A stretch of DNA of 64,000 bases from Roseovarius spongiae (GCF_003651245.1 NZ_RAPE01000004.1:62001-126000); one strand, 5' to 3'. Positions 9,017-18,338 are shown, numbered from the stretch's first letter. The notes: generated from the letters alone by a model not told the origin. Numbers and translations are program-made.

Positions 9017-9505
9017 GTGGAAGCACTGACAGATGAACTGAGTGGCACGTTCTCGGCCGTGCCACCCTCGGTAGCGGCGATCCGGCTGAGCGTCGCCATC
9101 GTGCTAGGCGGAGTCATCGGGTTTGAACGCGAACACCGGGGCAAGCCCGCAGGGTTGCGCACGCACATGCTTGTCTCGATGGCTGCGTGCCTCTTCATCA
9201 TCGTGAGCCAGCAACTCGCCACCATGCCCTTCGGGGCCAAGGACGCGATCCAGGTCGATCCGCTGCGCCTGATCGAAGCGGTGACCGCCGGGGTCGCTTT
9301 CCTTGCGGCGGGGATAATCTTCGCCTCGGGCGGGAAGGTGCGCAACACCACCACCGGCGCGTCGATGTGGCTCGCGGGCGGGATCGGCCTTGCCTGCGGG
9401 GCCGGGCAGATGCCGCTGGCGGCGATGGCGGCCGGCATCGTGGTCGCGGTTCTGATCGTGCTGCGCGCGCTGGAACGCTGGATGGGCACGCACGACGACA
9501 ATTGA
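9017..9505 (+). CDS. MgtC/SapB family membrane protein
   Basis: 162-residue membrane protein with about four spans, matching the N-terminal membrane domain of MgtC. Family motifs are visible: GFEREHRGKPAGLRTHMLVS (residues 34-53) and FLAAGIIFASGGKVRNTTTGA (about residues 95-115). The GTG start at 9017 follows a G-rich ribosome site and no nearby ATG exists. MgtC proteins help bacteria cope with low magnesium or acid; this one lacks the long cytoplasmic C-terminal domain of the Salmonella protein. It ends one base before the convergent ftsY stop. Confidence 0.85.
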   Translation: MEALTDELSGTFSAVPPSVAAIRLSVAIVLGGVIGFEREHRGKPAGLRTHMLVSMAACLFIIVSQQLATMPFGAKDAIQVDPLRLIEAVTAGVAFLAAGIIFASGGKVRNTTTGASMWLAGGIGLACGAGQMPLAAMAAGIVVAVLIVLRALERWMGTHDDN

Positions 9506-9506
9506 G

Positions 9507-10883
9507 TCAAACCTCGAGCCCGGTCAGCGCGGCGGCGAACTCTTCGGGGTCGAAGGGGGCGAGGTCGTCGATCTGCTCGCCGACGCCGATGGCGTGGATC
9601 GGCAGGCCGAAGCGGTCGGCAAGCGCCACCAGAACGCCGCCCTTGGCGGTGCCGTCCAGTTTTGTCATCACGAGGCCCGAAACATCCGCCAGTTTCCGGA
9701 AGGTCTCGACCTGGGACAGCGCGTTCTGCCCCGTCGTTGCGTCCAGCACGAGCAAGGTGTTGTGCGGCGCGTCCGGGTCCTTCTTGCGGATGACGCGCAC
9801 GATCTTGGCAAGTTCCTCCATCAGGTCGGCGCGGTTTTGCAAACGACCGGCGGTGTCGATCATCAGCAAATCCGCGCCCTCGGCCTGGGCCTGCCCCATC
9901 GCGTCGAACGCAAGGCTGGCGGGATCGGATCCTTCCGGCGCGGTCAGCACCGGCACGCCCGCGCGTTCGCCCCAGACCTGCAACTGTTCGACCGCCGCGG
10001 CGCGGAACGTGTCGCCCGCCGCGATCACCACAGACTTGCCCGCGGCGCGGAACTGGCTGGCGAGCTTGCCGATGGTGGTCGTCTTGCCCGAACCGTTGAC
10101 GCCGACCACCAGCACCACCTGCGGCGTCTTGCGGTAAAGCGGCATCGGCTTGGCGACCGGCTCCATGATGCGCGCGATCTCCTGCGCCAGAAGCTCCTTG
10201 ATCTCCTGCGTGGAGAGCCGTTTGCCCATGCGCCCCTCGGCCAGATTCGCGGTGACGCGCAACGCGGTGTCCACCCCCATGTCGGCAGCGATGAGCAATT
10301 CCTCGAGCTGTTCGAGCATGTCGTCGTCGAGCGCGCGGCGCACGACCCCGGCGTCGCCCCCCCGGCCCAGAAGCCGCCCGAGAAGCCCGGGCTTTGGCTG
10401 CCCTGCGCCCTTGGGCAGGGTATCGAGCGGGATTTCCGTCGGCGGCTGTGCCGGCGGCGAATCCGCCGGCCGCTGCGGGATCTCCTGCGGCGGCTCCGGC
10501 GGCGTGGGCGACGGCGGCGTCGGCACCTCGGTCGGCGGTTCGGGCGCGGGCTGCGGGCCGGGATCGGGCTGCGGCACGGGGTCCGGAGTCGGCGTCGTGT
10601 CGGGCTTGGGGTCCGGCACGGTGGTCGGCTCCGGCTCGGGCACGGTCGACGGGCCGGGGTCGGGCACCGTTTCGGGTTCGGGCTCGGGCGTTGTGTCCGG
10701 GCCGGGATCGGGGACCGTCGCCGGCTTGGGTCCGGGTGTCGTATCCGGTGTCGGATCCGGTTGCGACGGCTCCGGCAGGTCGGGTTCGGGCGTGCCGCCC
10801 TCCTCGACGATCGCGTCGAGCCCGTCCTCGAGCCGTGAGGACGACTTGAACAGCCTGTCCTTGAGTTTCTTGAAAAACGCCAT
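9507..10883 (-). CDS. ftsY: Signal recognition particle receptor FtsY
   Basis: 458-residue SRP receptor GTPase that brings ribosomes translating membrane proteins to SecYEG. The NG domain starts near residue 160 and contains the P-loop GVNGSGKTTT, DTAGRLQNRADL and TKLDGTAKGG. The N-terminus is a basic amphipathic helix (MAFFKKLKDRLFKSSSRLED) that can touch the membrane. Between them lies an unusual Pro/Asp/Glu/Thr-rich linker (residues 31-150) with a tandem octapeptide repeat, in place of the ordinary acidic A domain. It is convergent with the mgtC-like gene, one base apart. Confidence 0.95.
   Translation of the reverse strand: MAFFKKLKDRLFKSSSRLEDGLDAIVEEGGTPEPDLPEPSQPDPTPDTTPGPKPATVPDPGPDTTPEPEPETVPDPGPSTVPEPEPTTVPDPKPDTTPTPDPVPQPDPGPQPAPEPPTEVPTPPSPTPPEPPQEIPQRPADSPPAQPPTEIPLDTLPKGAGQPKPGLLGRLLGRGGDAGVVRRALDDDMLEQLEELLIAADMGVDTALRVTANLAEGRMGKRLSTQEIKELLAQEIARIMEPVAKPMPLYRKTPQVVLVVGVNGSGKTTTIGKLASQFRAAGKSVVIAAGDTFRAAAVEQLQVWGERAGVPVLTAPEGSDPASLAFDAMGQAQAEGADLLMIDTAGRLQNRADLMEELAKIVRVIRKKDPDAPHNTLLVLDATTGQNALSQVETFRKLADVSGLVMTKLDGTAKGGVLVALADRFGLPIHAIGVGEQIDDLAPFDPEEFAAALTGLEV
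10593..10736 (-). repeat. Tandem 24-bp coding repeat in ftsY
   Basis: Six in-frame octapeptide units at FtsY residues 50-97: PGPKPATV, PDPGPDTT, PEPEPETV, PDPGPSTV, PEPEPTTV, PDPKPDTT. The pattern is P-x-P-x-P-x-T-[VT]. The units alternate between an acidic PEPEP and a PDPxP type. Confidence 0.85.
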
Positions 10884-11035
10884 GTGTTATCCCCTCTGGT
10901 CTGACCACTCAGGTTACGGCGCGTCTCGCGCGGGATGTGCGGCGCGCCCGAGGGTGAAACGCGCGGCCACGCGCCCGGGTTGCACGGGCACCGCTCTAGC
11001 GCGGTCCGAGGGGATTTGAAAGGGCGGGCGTTGCG

Positions 11036-12721
11036 CTAAACTTCGTCCGGGAAATGCTTCATGGTCAGGCGGATCGGGTTCGGCGCCGCCTGGCCCAGCC
11101 CGCAGATCGACGCATCGCTCATCGCCTGGCACAGTTCCTCGAGCAGCGGCTGGTCCCAGCGGTCGGCCTGCATGAGCTTGACCGCCTTTTCGCAGCCCAC
11201 CCGGCATGGCGTGCACTGGCCACAGCTTTCGTCCTCGAAGAAGCGCAGCATGTTGAGCGCGGCGTCGCGCGCCGAATCCTGATCCGACAACACCACGACC
11301 GCGGCCGAGCCGATGAAGGTGCCGTGTTCCTGCAACACGTCGAAATCCATCGGTATGTCGCCCATCGACGCGGGCAGCAGCCCCGCCGACGGCCCGCCCG
11401 GCTGATAGGCCTTGAACGCGTGCCCGTCGAGCATACCGCCGCAGGCCTCGATTATGTCCTGCATGGTGGAGCCGGCGGGCAGCAGGTGCACGCCCGGGTT
11501 CTTGACCCGCCCCGAAACGGAATATGAGCGCAGCCCCTTGCGCCCGTTCTTCTCGACGCCCGAAAGGATCTCGCCGCCTTCGCGCAGGATGCGCGCGACC
11601 CAGTAGAGCGTCTCGATATTGTTCACCAGCGTCGGGCGGCCGAAGACGCCGATCTGCGCGACGAAGGGCGGGCGGTGGCGCGGCAGGCCGCGCTTGCCCT
11701 CGATGCTCTCGATCATCGCGCTTTCCTCGCCGCAGATATAGGCGCCGGCGCCGCGGCGCAGTTCGATATATCCCGGCGCGACGATCTCCGCCTGCTCGAG
11801 CGCGGCGATCTCGCGGCGCAGGATCTCCAGCACCGCCGGGTATTCGTCGCGCATGTAGATGAAGCAGGTCTTCGCCTCGATCGCCCATGCTGCGATCAGC
11901 ATCCCCTCGAGAAAGAGATGCGGCGCCCGTTCGAGGTAGTAGCGGTCCTTGAACGTGCCCGGCTCGCCCTCGTCGCCGTTCACGGCAAGGTAGCGCGGCC
12001 CCGGCTCGGCCCGCACAAAGCCCCACTTTCGTCCCGACGGAAAGCCTGCGCCGCCCAGTCCCCGCAGCCCGGCGTCCAGAAGCGTCTGCTGAATCGCCTC
12101 GAAATCGCCGCTCTTGCGGATCTCTTCCAGCGTTCCGTAACCGCCATCGCCGCGATAGGCCGCCAGCCCCTCGTAATCGGGAACATCCGGATGCACGTTA
12201 CCCGCCTCGATAGCCGCCTGCACCTTCTCCGGCGTGGCGTGGTCGATATGGTTGTGACCCAGTTCAAGCACCGGCGCGGTGTCGCAGCGGCCCATGCAGG
12301 GCGCGCGCAGCACGCGCACCTGCGCCGGGTCGAGCCCGTCCTCGAGCGCCGCCTTCAACTGCTGCGCGCCGGCCAGTTCACATGACAGCGAATCGCAGAC
12401 CCGGATGGTGAGCGCGGGCGGCGGCGTCTCGCCCTCCTTCACCACGTCGAAATGCGCGTAGAAGGTGGCGACCTCGTACACCTCGGCCTGCGCGATGCGC
12501 AATTCCTCGGCCAATGCGCGCAGATGCGCCGCCGAAAGGTGGCCGTACTTGTCCTGGATGAGATGCAGGTATTCGATCAGCAGGTCGCGCCGCCGCGGCC
12601 CGTCGCCCAGCAGCGCGCGGACCTCTTCCCACGGCCCATCCTCGAGCTGCCGCCCCTTGGGCGTATGGCGGCCCTTGCCCTTGCCCGATTTCCAGACGCC
12701 CTTGCGATCATCCAGTGCCAT
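11036..12721 (-). CDS. NAD-dependent formate dehydrogenase beta-type subunit (NuoE-NuoF fusion)
   Basis: 561-residue soluble NADH/NAD-reactive flavoprotein. Residues about 30-180 resemble NuoE, a thioredoxin-like [2Fe-2S] domain (CDSLSC, then APCMGRC). The rest resembles NuoF, with the FMN/NADH glycine loop GLGGAGFPSGRKWG, EPGTFKDRYYLE, and the [4Fe-4S] motif CGQCTPCRVGC near residue 490. This fusion is the layout of the beta subunit of tungsten/molybdenum formate dehydrogenases. No alpha subunit, chaperone or cofactor gene lies beside it: ftsY is downstream and an AlkB-like gene is divergent upstream. The ATG at 12721 has a GAGG site. Confidence 0.85.
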   Translation of the reverse strand: MALDDRKGVWKSGKGKGRHTPKGRQLEDGPWEEVRALLGDGPRRRDLLIEYLHLIQDKYGHLSAAHLRALAEELRIAQAEVYEVATFYAHFDVVKEGETPPPALTIRVCDSLSCELAGAQQLKAALEDGLDPAQVRVLRAPCMGRCDTAPVLELGHNHIDHATPEKVQAAIEAGNVHPDVPDYEGLAAYRGDGGYGTLEEIRKSGDFEAIQQTLLDAGLRGLGGAGFPSGRKWGFVRAEPGPRYLAVNGDEGEPGTFKDRYYLERAPHLFLEGMLIAAWAIEAKTCFIYMRDEYPAVLEILRREIAALEQAEIVAPGYIELRRGAGAYICGEESAMIESIEGKRGLPRHRPPFVAQIGVFGRPTLVNNIETLYWVARILREGGEILSGVEKNGRKGLRSYSVSGRVKNPGVHLLPAGSTMQDIIEACGGMLDGHAFKAYQPGGPSAGLLPASMGDIPMDFDVLQEHGTFIGSAAVVVLSDQDSARDAALNMLRFFEDESCGQCTPCRVGCEKAVKLMQADRWDQPLLEELCQAMSDASICGLGQAAPNPIRLTMKHFPDEV

Positions 12722-12884
12722 GATGAATCCTCGTACCTGTTCCGCTCCCGGACATATCGGCTCGTCCGGGCGCGCGCGACGCCAAAAGCGACGGAAGCGT
12801 TGAGACAATCGCCGCATTGCCCGTATCCTGCCGCCAGAGTGCCGCAATCAACGCGTCATGTCACGCGCAGCCAAGGATATGGAT

Positions 12885-13901
12885 ATGCCGCTCTTCGCCC
12901 TCGCCACGCTGACGCCCGCCGCGCTGATCGCATTCGGCGCGCTCCAGGGCGGCTGGGCGGCGGCGCTGGGGCTGCTCTACATGACGGCGCTGGTCGCCCT
13001 GATGGACCGGCTGATCGCCCGCGCGGCGATCAATTCCGACCCCGAGGCGGAGTTTCCGGGCAGCGACGCGCTTCTTGCCGCGCTTGGCGTGGCGCATTTC
13101 GCGCTGCTCGCCCTCGTTCTCTGGACTGTCGCGGGCGCAAGCGGCCTTCACGCCCTGCCGCGGGCCGCGATCGGCATCGCGTGCGGACTGGTCTTCGGGC
13201 AGATCTCGCACCCGGTCGCGCACGAGTTGATCCACAAGCGCCCCCGCGCGCTGCGCCTGCTGGGGCGGCTGGTCTATACCAGCCTGCTGACCGGCCACCA
13301 CGCCAGCGCGCATCTGCGGGTGCATCACGTGCATGTCGCCACCGCCAAAGATCCCAACAGCCCCCCGATGGGGACCGGTTTCTACCGATTCGCGCTGTCC
13401 GCGGCGCCGGGCAGCTTTCGCGCCGGCCTCGCCGCCGAAAGCGCGATGCTGACGCGCGGAGGCAAGCCGCGGTGGCGGCATCCCTACCTGCTCTATGTCG
13501 GCGGCGGCATGGCGATGATTGCCGGGGTCGCCCTGCTGGCCGGATGGCGCGGTCTGATGGTCTACATCGCGCTCTGCCTCTACGCGCAGATGCAGATCCT
13601 GCTGTCCGATTACGTCCAGCACTACGGCCTCAGCCGCCGCACCCGAACGGATGGCGCCCCCGAGCCGGTCGGCCCGCAGCATTCCTGGAACGCCCCGCAC
13701 TGGTTTTCCTCCGCCGTGACGCTGAATGCGCCCCGCCACTCGGATCACCACGTCACCCCCTCACGCGCCTACCCGGCGCTGCAACTCGACGCGGAGCGCA
13801 TGCCGATGCTGCCCCGCCCGCTTCCCGTCATGGCGGCGGTCGCGCTGGTTCCGCCGCTCTGGCGCCGGATGATGGACGCGCGCGCCCGCCGATGGAACTG
13901 A
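12885..13901 (+). CDS. AlkB-like membrane di-iron hydroxylase (alkane 1-monooxygenase family)
   Basis: 338-residue integral membrane protein with about six hydrophobic segments and the histidine boxes of the AlkB/fatty acid desaturase superfamily: HELIHK, HLRVHHVHVAT, DYVQHYGL and RHSDHHVTP. AlkB enzymes hydroxylate terminal methyl groups using rubredoxin. Box two reads AHLRVHH where classical AlkB has EHxxGHH, so the substrate may not be an alkane. The ATG at 12885 was chosen for its AAGGA site with a 7-base spacer; ATGs at 12858 and 12879 are in frame. No rubredoxin gene is nearby. Confidence 0.8.
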   Translation: MPLFALATLTPAALIAFGALQGGWAAALGLLYMTALVALMDRLIARAAINSDPEAEFPGSDALLAALGVAHFALLALVLWTVAGASGLHALPRAAIGIACGLVFGQISHPVAHELIHKRPRALRLLGRLVYTSLLTGHHASAHLRVHHVHVATAKDPNSPPMGTGFYRFALSAAPGSFRAGLAAESAMLTRGGKPRWRHPYLLYVGGGMAMIAGVALLAGWRGLMVYIALCLYAQMQILLSDYVQHYGLSRRTRTDGAPEPVGPQHSWNAPHWFSSAVTLNAPRHSDHHVTPSRAYPALQLDAERMPMLPRPLPVMAAVALVPPLWRRMMDARARRWN

Positions 13902-13952
13902 CCGCGGGCGATAGCGGTGGCGTCCCGCCCCGCGCTCTGCCAGACTCCGCCC

Positions 13953-14351
13953 ATGAGACACCTGACCCTGATCCCCGCTTTGCTCTGTCTTGCCCTGCCC
14001 GCCGCCGCGCAGGACAGCATGAGCGCCGCGGAATTCGACGCCTATACCCGCGGCAAGACGTTCTACTACGGCAGCCTCGGATCCCCTTACGGCGCCGAGG
14101 AATATCTTGACGACCGCCGGGTGCGCTGGTCCTTCCTCGACGGGAAATGCCAGGACGGCGTCTGGTATGAGGACGGCCCGCTGATCTGTTTCGTCTACGA
14201 CGAAAACCCCGACCCGCAATGCTGGAGCTTTAAGCGCGACAGCGGCGGCCTGATCGCCCGGTTCGAAAACGACCCGACCCAATCCGAACTCTACGAGGTC
14301 GAGAAAAGCGTCGAACCCCTCCTATGCCTCGGCCCCGACGTCGGCGTCTGA
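13953..14351 (+). CDS. Small secreted protein, function unknown
   Basis: 132 residues with a clear Sec signal peptide (MRHLTLIPALLCLALPAAAQ). The mature part is acidic and aromatic, with three cysteines (in DGKCQDGVWYEDGPLICFVY and DPQCWSF) and a further one near the C-terminus, so disulfides in the periplasm are likely. The frame runs upstream to 13917, but the ATG at 13953 opens directly on the signal peptide. Similar short proteins are common in this family as hypothetical proteins. It may share a transcript with the AlkB-like gene 51 bases upstream. Confidence 0.7.
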   Translation: MRHLTLIPALLCLALPAAAQDSMSAAEFDAYTRGKTFYYGSLGSPYGAEEYLDDRRVRWSFLDGKCQDGVWYEDGPLICFVYDENPDPQCWSFKRDSGGLIARFENDPTQSELYEVEKSVEPLLCLGPDVGV

Positions 14352-14367
14352 AGCGCCCCCTTCGCTG

Positions 14368-14403
14368 CATCTTCTTGCCCGAAATATCCCCGCCGGAGGC
14401 GCC
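14368..14403 (-). repeat. Dispersed GC-rich repeat, copy 1
   Basis: On the minus strand it reads GGCGCCTCCGGCGGGGATAT followed by TTCGGGCAAGAAGATG. The first 22 bases are identical to the copy at 34782-34816 and the rest differs by few changes. It lies just after a stop codon, in intergenic DNA. Confidence 0.8.
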
Positions 14404-14538
14404 GCCGACGCCCGCGGCATGGCGCCGATAAACTGATCCGTGCGCCGCAGGCGCTCATCCGGGTCAGCCTCGGCTTTCGTTGACTTTTGCCGGCCTCTCG
14501 CCAACTCTCGCCAACAAAGCGGACCGAAGGGGCGGCAT

Positions 14539-16593
14539 GTGAGCGATAACGCGCGGCTGGTGGCCGGGATCGACGTGGGCGGCACGTTCACCGACCTGGT
14601 GCAGCTCGACCCCGCCAGCGGGGCGGTGCGCCTGGCCAAGGCGCCGAGCACGCCAGACAACCAGGCTTTCGGCGTGTTGAATGCGCTGGCGGAGGCCGGA
14701 AGCGACCTCGCCGCGCTCGACCTCATCGTGCATGGGACGACGACGACGACCAACGCGGTGCTTGAACGCAAGCTGAGCCGCACCGGCCTCATCACCACGG
14801 CGGGCTTTCGCGACGTGCTCGAGCTTGGCCGCCGGACCCGCCCGCAACCCTACGGCATGACCGGGCAGTTCACGCCCCTCATCCCGCGCGACCTGCGGCT
14901 GGAAGTCGCCGAACGCATGGACGCGCAAGGGGAGGTGGTCACGCCTCTGGACGAGGAGGCCGTGCGCGCCGCCGGGCGCGCGCTGCTGGCGGCAGGGTGC
15001 GAATCGCTCGTCGTGCATTTCCTGCACGCCTACGCCAACCCCGCGCATGAACGCCGCGCCGCCGCCCTTCTGCGCGATATCTGGCCGAACGGGCACATCA
15101 CGATGGGGCACGCGATCCTGTCGGAATCGCGCGAATATGAACGCGGGGTCACGGCGGCGGTCAACGCGGGCGTGCAGCCGATCCTGGCGCGCTATCTCGA
15201 CCGGCTGACCGCCGAGCTGGCGCAAGGCGGGTACCGACGCGACATGCTGGTGATGAACGGCAACGGCGGCATGGTCTCGGTCCGGCTGGTGGCGCAGGAG
15301 GCGGCCAAGACGGTGATGTCCGGCCCCGCCTCGGGCGTGATGGCCGCCGCCTACACCGGCCGCGCGGCGGGGCAGGCGGATCTGATTACCTACGACATGG
15401 GCGGCACCTCGACCGACGTGGCGCTGATCCGCGGCGCGGAACCGGCCGTTTCCAACGAGATCGAGATCGAATACGCCATGCCGATCCATGTCCCGATGGT
15501 CGACGTGCGCACCGTCGGGGCCGGGGGCGGCTCGATCGCGCGAGTGAACGAGGCCGGGCTGCTCGAGGTCGGGCCCAAGAGCGCGGGCGCCGATCCCGGC
15601 CCGATCTGTTATGGCCGCGGCGGCGCGGAGCCGACGATTTCGGACGCCAACCTGCTGCTCGGACGGCTCGACCCGGCTAAACTGGCGATTTCGGGTGGCG
15701 TCGCGGTCGATGACGTCGCGGCGATATTCGACGCGAAACTGGCCAAACCGCTGGGGATCGGCGTGTTGGACTCCGCCGAGGCGGTGATCCGCATGGCCAA
15801 CACCCGCATGGCCGGCGCGATCCGCATGGTGTCGATCTCGCTCGGGGCGGACCCGCGCGATTTCGCGCTCTTCGCTTTCGGCGGGGCCGGGCCGCTGCAC
15901 GCCGCGGCGCTGGCGCGCGAACTGGGCGTGCCGCGCGTCCTGATACCCTGCCGTCCTGGGATCACCAACGCGCTGGGCTGCGTCATCGCCGATCTGCGGC
16001 ATGATTTCGTGACCACGATCAACACGCCGCTCGATTGGCTCGATCCCGGCGCGCTTGGCGATGTGTTCGACGCCCAGATCGACCGGGGCGAACGGATGAT
16101 CGCCAAGGAAAGCATCGAGATCCGCGGCATCCGCCACGTCCACAGCGTCGACATGCAGTTCGTCGGCCAGACCCACCTCTTGCGCGTCCCGCTCACGGCG
16201 CCGCATGTCGACGCCGAAACGCTTCAGGCGCTGTTCGAGCGGGCCTATTTCGACCGTTTCCGGGTGAAACTGGATCGAATCCGCGCCAACCTCGTGAACG
16301 TCAACACCTCGGTGATCGGTTTGCGCGCGCCGCTCGATCTCAGCGCGCTGATCGACCCCTCCGGGCGCAAGCGGTCGGTCGCCGAGGCGCAGACCGGGAC
16401 GCGCCCTGTGCGCTTTGACGGAGCGGCTCACGACACGCCGGTTTATTGGCGCGATCACCTGCCGCTCGACGCCGCCCTGAACGGTCCCGCGATCATCGAG
16501 CAGATGGACACCACCCTCCTGATCGAACCGGGCGACCGCGCCACGGGGGACGAATTGGGCAATATCAGGGTCGAAATCGGGGGTGCGGGATGA
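14539..16593 (+). CDS. Hydantoinase/oxoprolinase family protein, subunit A
   Basis: 684-residue ATP-dependent subunit of the N-methylhydantoinase/5-oxoprolinase/acetone-carboxylase superfamily. The ASKHA nucleotide-binding motifs are clear: GIDVGGTFTDLV near the start, GTTTTTNAVLER (about 65-76), YDMGGTSTDVAL (about 285-296) and VGAGGGSIARV. GTG start at 14539 with a GAAGGGG ribosome site; the frame continues upstream without features. It overlaps the B subunit by ATGA, so the two are made together. The substrate could be 5-oxoproline, a hydantoin or a related cyclic amide or ketone; sequence alone does not decide. Confidence 0.9.
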   Translation: MSDNARLVAGIDVGGTFTDLVQLDPASGAVRLAKAPSTPDNQAFGVLNALAEAGSDLAALDLIVHGTTTTTNAVLERKLSRTGLITTAGFRDVLELGRRTRPQPYGMTGQFTPLIPRDLRLEVAERMDAQGEVVTPLDEEAVRAAGRALLAAGCESLVVHFLHAYANPAHERRAAALLRDIWPNGHITMGHAILSESREYERGVTAAVNAGVQPILARYLDRLTAELAQGGYRRDMLVMNGNGGMVSVRLVAQEAAKTVMSGPASGVMAAAYTGRAAGQADLITYDMGGTSTDVALIRGAEPAVSNEIEIEYAMPIHVPMVDVRTVGAGGGSIARVNEAGLLEVGPKSAGADPGPICYGRGGAEPTISDANLLLGRLDPAKLAISGGVAVDDVAAIFDAKLAKPLGIGVLDSAEAVIRMANTRMAGAIRMVSISLGADPRDFALFAFGGAGPLHAAALARELGVPRVLIPCRPGITNALGCVIADLRHDFVTTINTPLDWLDPGALGDVFDAQIDRGERMIAKESIEIRGIRHVHSVDMQFVGQTHLLRVPLTAPHVDAETLQALFERAYFDRFRVKLDRIRANLVNVNTSVIGLRAPLDLSALIDPSGRKRSVAEAQTGTRPVRFDGAAHDTPVYWRDHLPLDAALNGPAIIEQMDTTLLIEPGDRATGDELGNIRVEIGGAG

Positions 16594-18338
16594 GCCTTGA
16601 CCCGATCACGCTCTCGGTCATCCAGGCCGGTCTGCAACAGGTCTGCGACGAGATGGATCTTACCTTCTCCCGCGCCGCGTTCTCGCCGGTGATCGCCGAG
16701 GCGAATGACCGCTCGGACGGGATCTACGACGCCGCCGACGGCGCGCTGATCGCGCAGGGGGCTGGCGGGCTGCCGGTGTTCGTCGGCACGATGCAATATT
16801 CGACCCGGACCCTGATCGAGATGATCGCGGACGGCCGCGCGGCCGCGCCCGCGCCCGGCGACATCTACATCGTCAACGATCCCTATCTCGGCGGCACGCA
16901 CCTGATGGACGTGCGCTTTGCGCGGCCCTTCTACCGGGGCGGCGAGATCTTCTGCTGGCTCAGCAATACCGGCCATTGGCCCGACACCGGCGGCGCGGTC
17001 CCCGGCGGGTTCTCCGCCTCGGCGACCTCGGTCGAACAGGAGGGGCTGCGCCTGCCGCCGGTGCGGCTGTTCAGGCAGGGCGCGCTCGATCCCGAGATAT
17101 ACGCGATCATCTGTTCCAACATCCGCGTCGCCGACCAGCGGATCGGCGACGTGCGCGCGCAGGCCGCCGCGCTCGATCTCGGGGCCGAGCGGCTGGGCCT
17201 GCTGCTCGATCGCTACGGCGACGCCGTGGTGCGCGAGGCGATCGACGAGCTGCGCCGCCGCGCCGCCGAGCAGATGCGCGTCTTCATCCGCCAGATTCCC
17301 GAGGGGCGGCATGAGAGCGTGGCGTGGATCGACAGCGACGGCGTGGTCGATGAACCGCTCGCGATCAGGCTCTGTATCAGCCGGGAAGGCGATGATCTGA
17401 CCTTTGACTTCACCGGCAGCGCCCCGCCTTGCCGGGGGCCGATGAACTCGGTCAGGGCGACGACGCTCAGCTCCGTCTACCTCGCGATGCGTCACATTTT
17501 TCCCGAAGTTCCGATCAGCGCCGGCGCGTTCGAACCGCTGCGCGTGACCGGCCTTGCCGGCACGTTCCTCGATGCGCAATATCCGCGCCCCGTCTCGGGC
17601 TGCGCGGCAGAGGTCAGCCAACGCATCGCGGAGGCTGTTTTCGCCGCGTTAGTGTCTGTTCTGCCCGACCGCGTGACCGCCGCCCCGGCCGGCACCAGCG
17701 GCAATTTCGCGCTGGGCGGGCATGACCCGGCGCGTGGGCGGGATTTCGTGATGTACCAGCTTTCGGGCGGCGGCTACGGCGGCCACGCGGGGGGCGACGG
17801 GCTGAGCAACGGCTGTTCGACCATCGGCATCTCCAAGGCGCCCCCGGTCGAGATCATGGAACAGGCGTTCCCGGTGCTCTATCACCGCTACGCCCTGCGC
17901 GAAGGGTCGGGCGGCGCCGGCGCGCAACGGGGCGGTTTCGGGCTCGATTACGAGGTCGAACTGCGGCGCGGCGCGGCCACGGCGAGCTTCGTGATGGATC
18001 ACGGGCGCACCGGGCCGCAAGGCGCGCTGGGCGGCGCGGACGGCGCGCTCAACGAGGTGACGGTCTGGCGCGGCGACACGCCCTACATTCCGCTGCACCT
18101 GTCCAAGGAACAGGACATCCCGCTGGAACCCGGCGACCGGGTCCGCGTCCGAACGCCCGGCGGCGGCGGTTACGGCGATCCGTTCATGCGGGCACCCGCC
18201 CGCGTGGCCGAGGACGTGCGGCTTGGCCGCTATACGGCCGATCAGGCGCGCGCGCTCTTTGGCGTGGTCTGTGATGAAAGCGGAGAGGTCGATCACGCCG
18301 CGACCCGCGCCTGCCGGGAACAGCCCCCGCAGGCATGA
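16590..18338 (+). CDS. Hydantoinase B/oxoprolinase family protein
   Basis: 582-residue partner of the preceding subunit; A and B together hydrolyse or carboxylate their substrate at the cost of ATP. Typical segments include SRAAFSPVIAEANDRSDGIY near the N-terminus, DIYIVNDPYLGGTHLMDV (about residues 90-107), and the glycine-rich end PGDRVRVRTPGGGGYGDP. The start overlaps the A subunit stop (ATGA at 16590-16593). Length and order are normal for the family. The gene converges on the DUF3775 gene with a 13-base gap. Confidence 0.9.
   Translation: MSLDPITLSVIQAGLQQVCDEMDLTFSRAAFSPVIAEANDRSDGIYDAADGALIAQGAGGLPVFVGTMQYSTRTLIEMIADGRAAAPAPGDIYIVNDPYLGGTHLMDVRFARPFYRGGEIFCWLSNTGHWPDTGGAVPGGFSASATSVEQEGLRLPPVRLFRQGALDPEIYAIICSNIRVADQRIGDVRAQAAALDLGAERLGLLLDRYGDAVVREAIDELRRRAAEQMRVFIRQIPEGRHESVAWIDSDGVVDEPLAIRLCISREGDDLTFDFTGSAPPCRGPMNSVRATTLSSVYLAMRHIFPEVPISAGAFEPLRVTGLAGTFLDAQYPRPVSGCAAEVSQRIAEAVFAALVSVLPDRVTAAPAGTSGNFALGGHDPARGRDFVMYQLSGGGYGGHAGGDGLSNGCSTIGISKAPPVEIMEQAFPVLYHRYALREGSGGAGAQRGGFGLDYEVELRRGAATASFVMDHGRTGPQGALGGADGALNEVTVWRGDTPYIPLHLSKEQDIPLEPGDRVRVRTPGGGGYGDPFMRAPARVAEDVRLGRYTADQARALFGVVCDESGEVDHAATRACREQPPQA

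Noticed and set aside
8920..10908. 662-codon minus frame overlapping mgtC and ftsY
   Set aside because: Runs in a different frame from ftsY on the same strand and antisense to the mgtC-like gene; Arg/Ala/Gly-rich without domains.
14464..16458. 664-codon minus frame opposite hydantoinase A
   Set aside because: No motif, no ribosome site, and the plus-strand gene is complete and coupled to subunit B.
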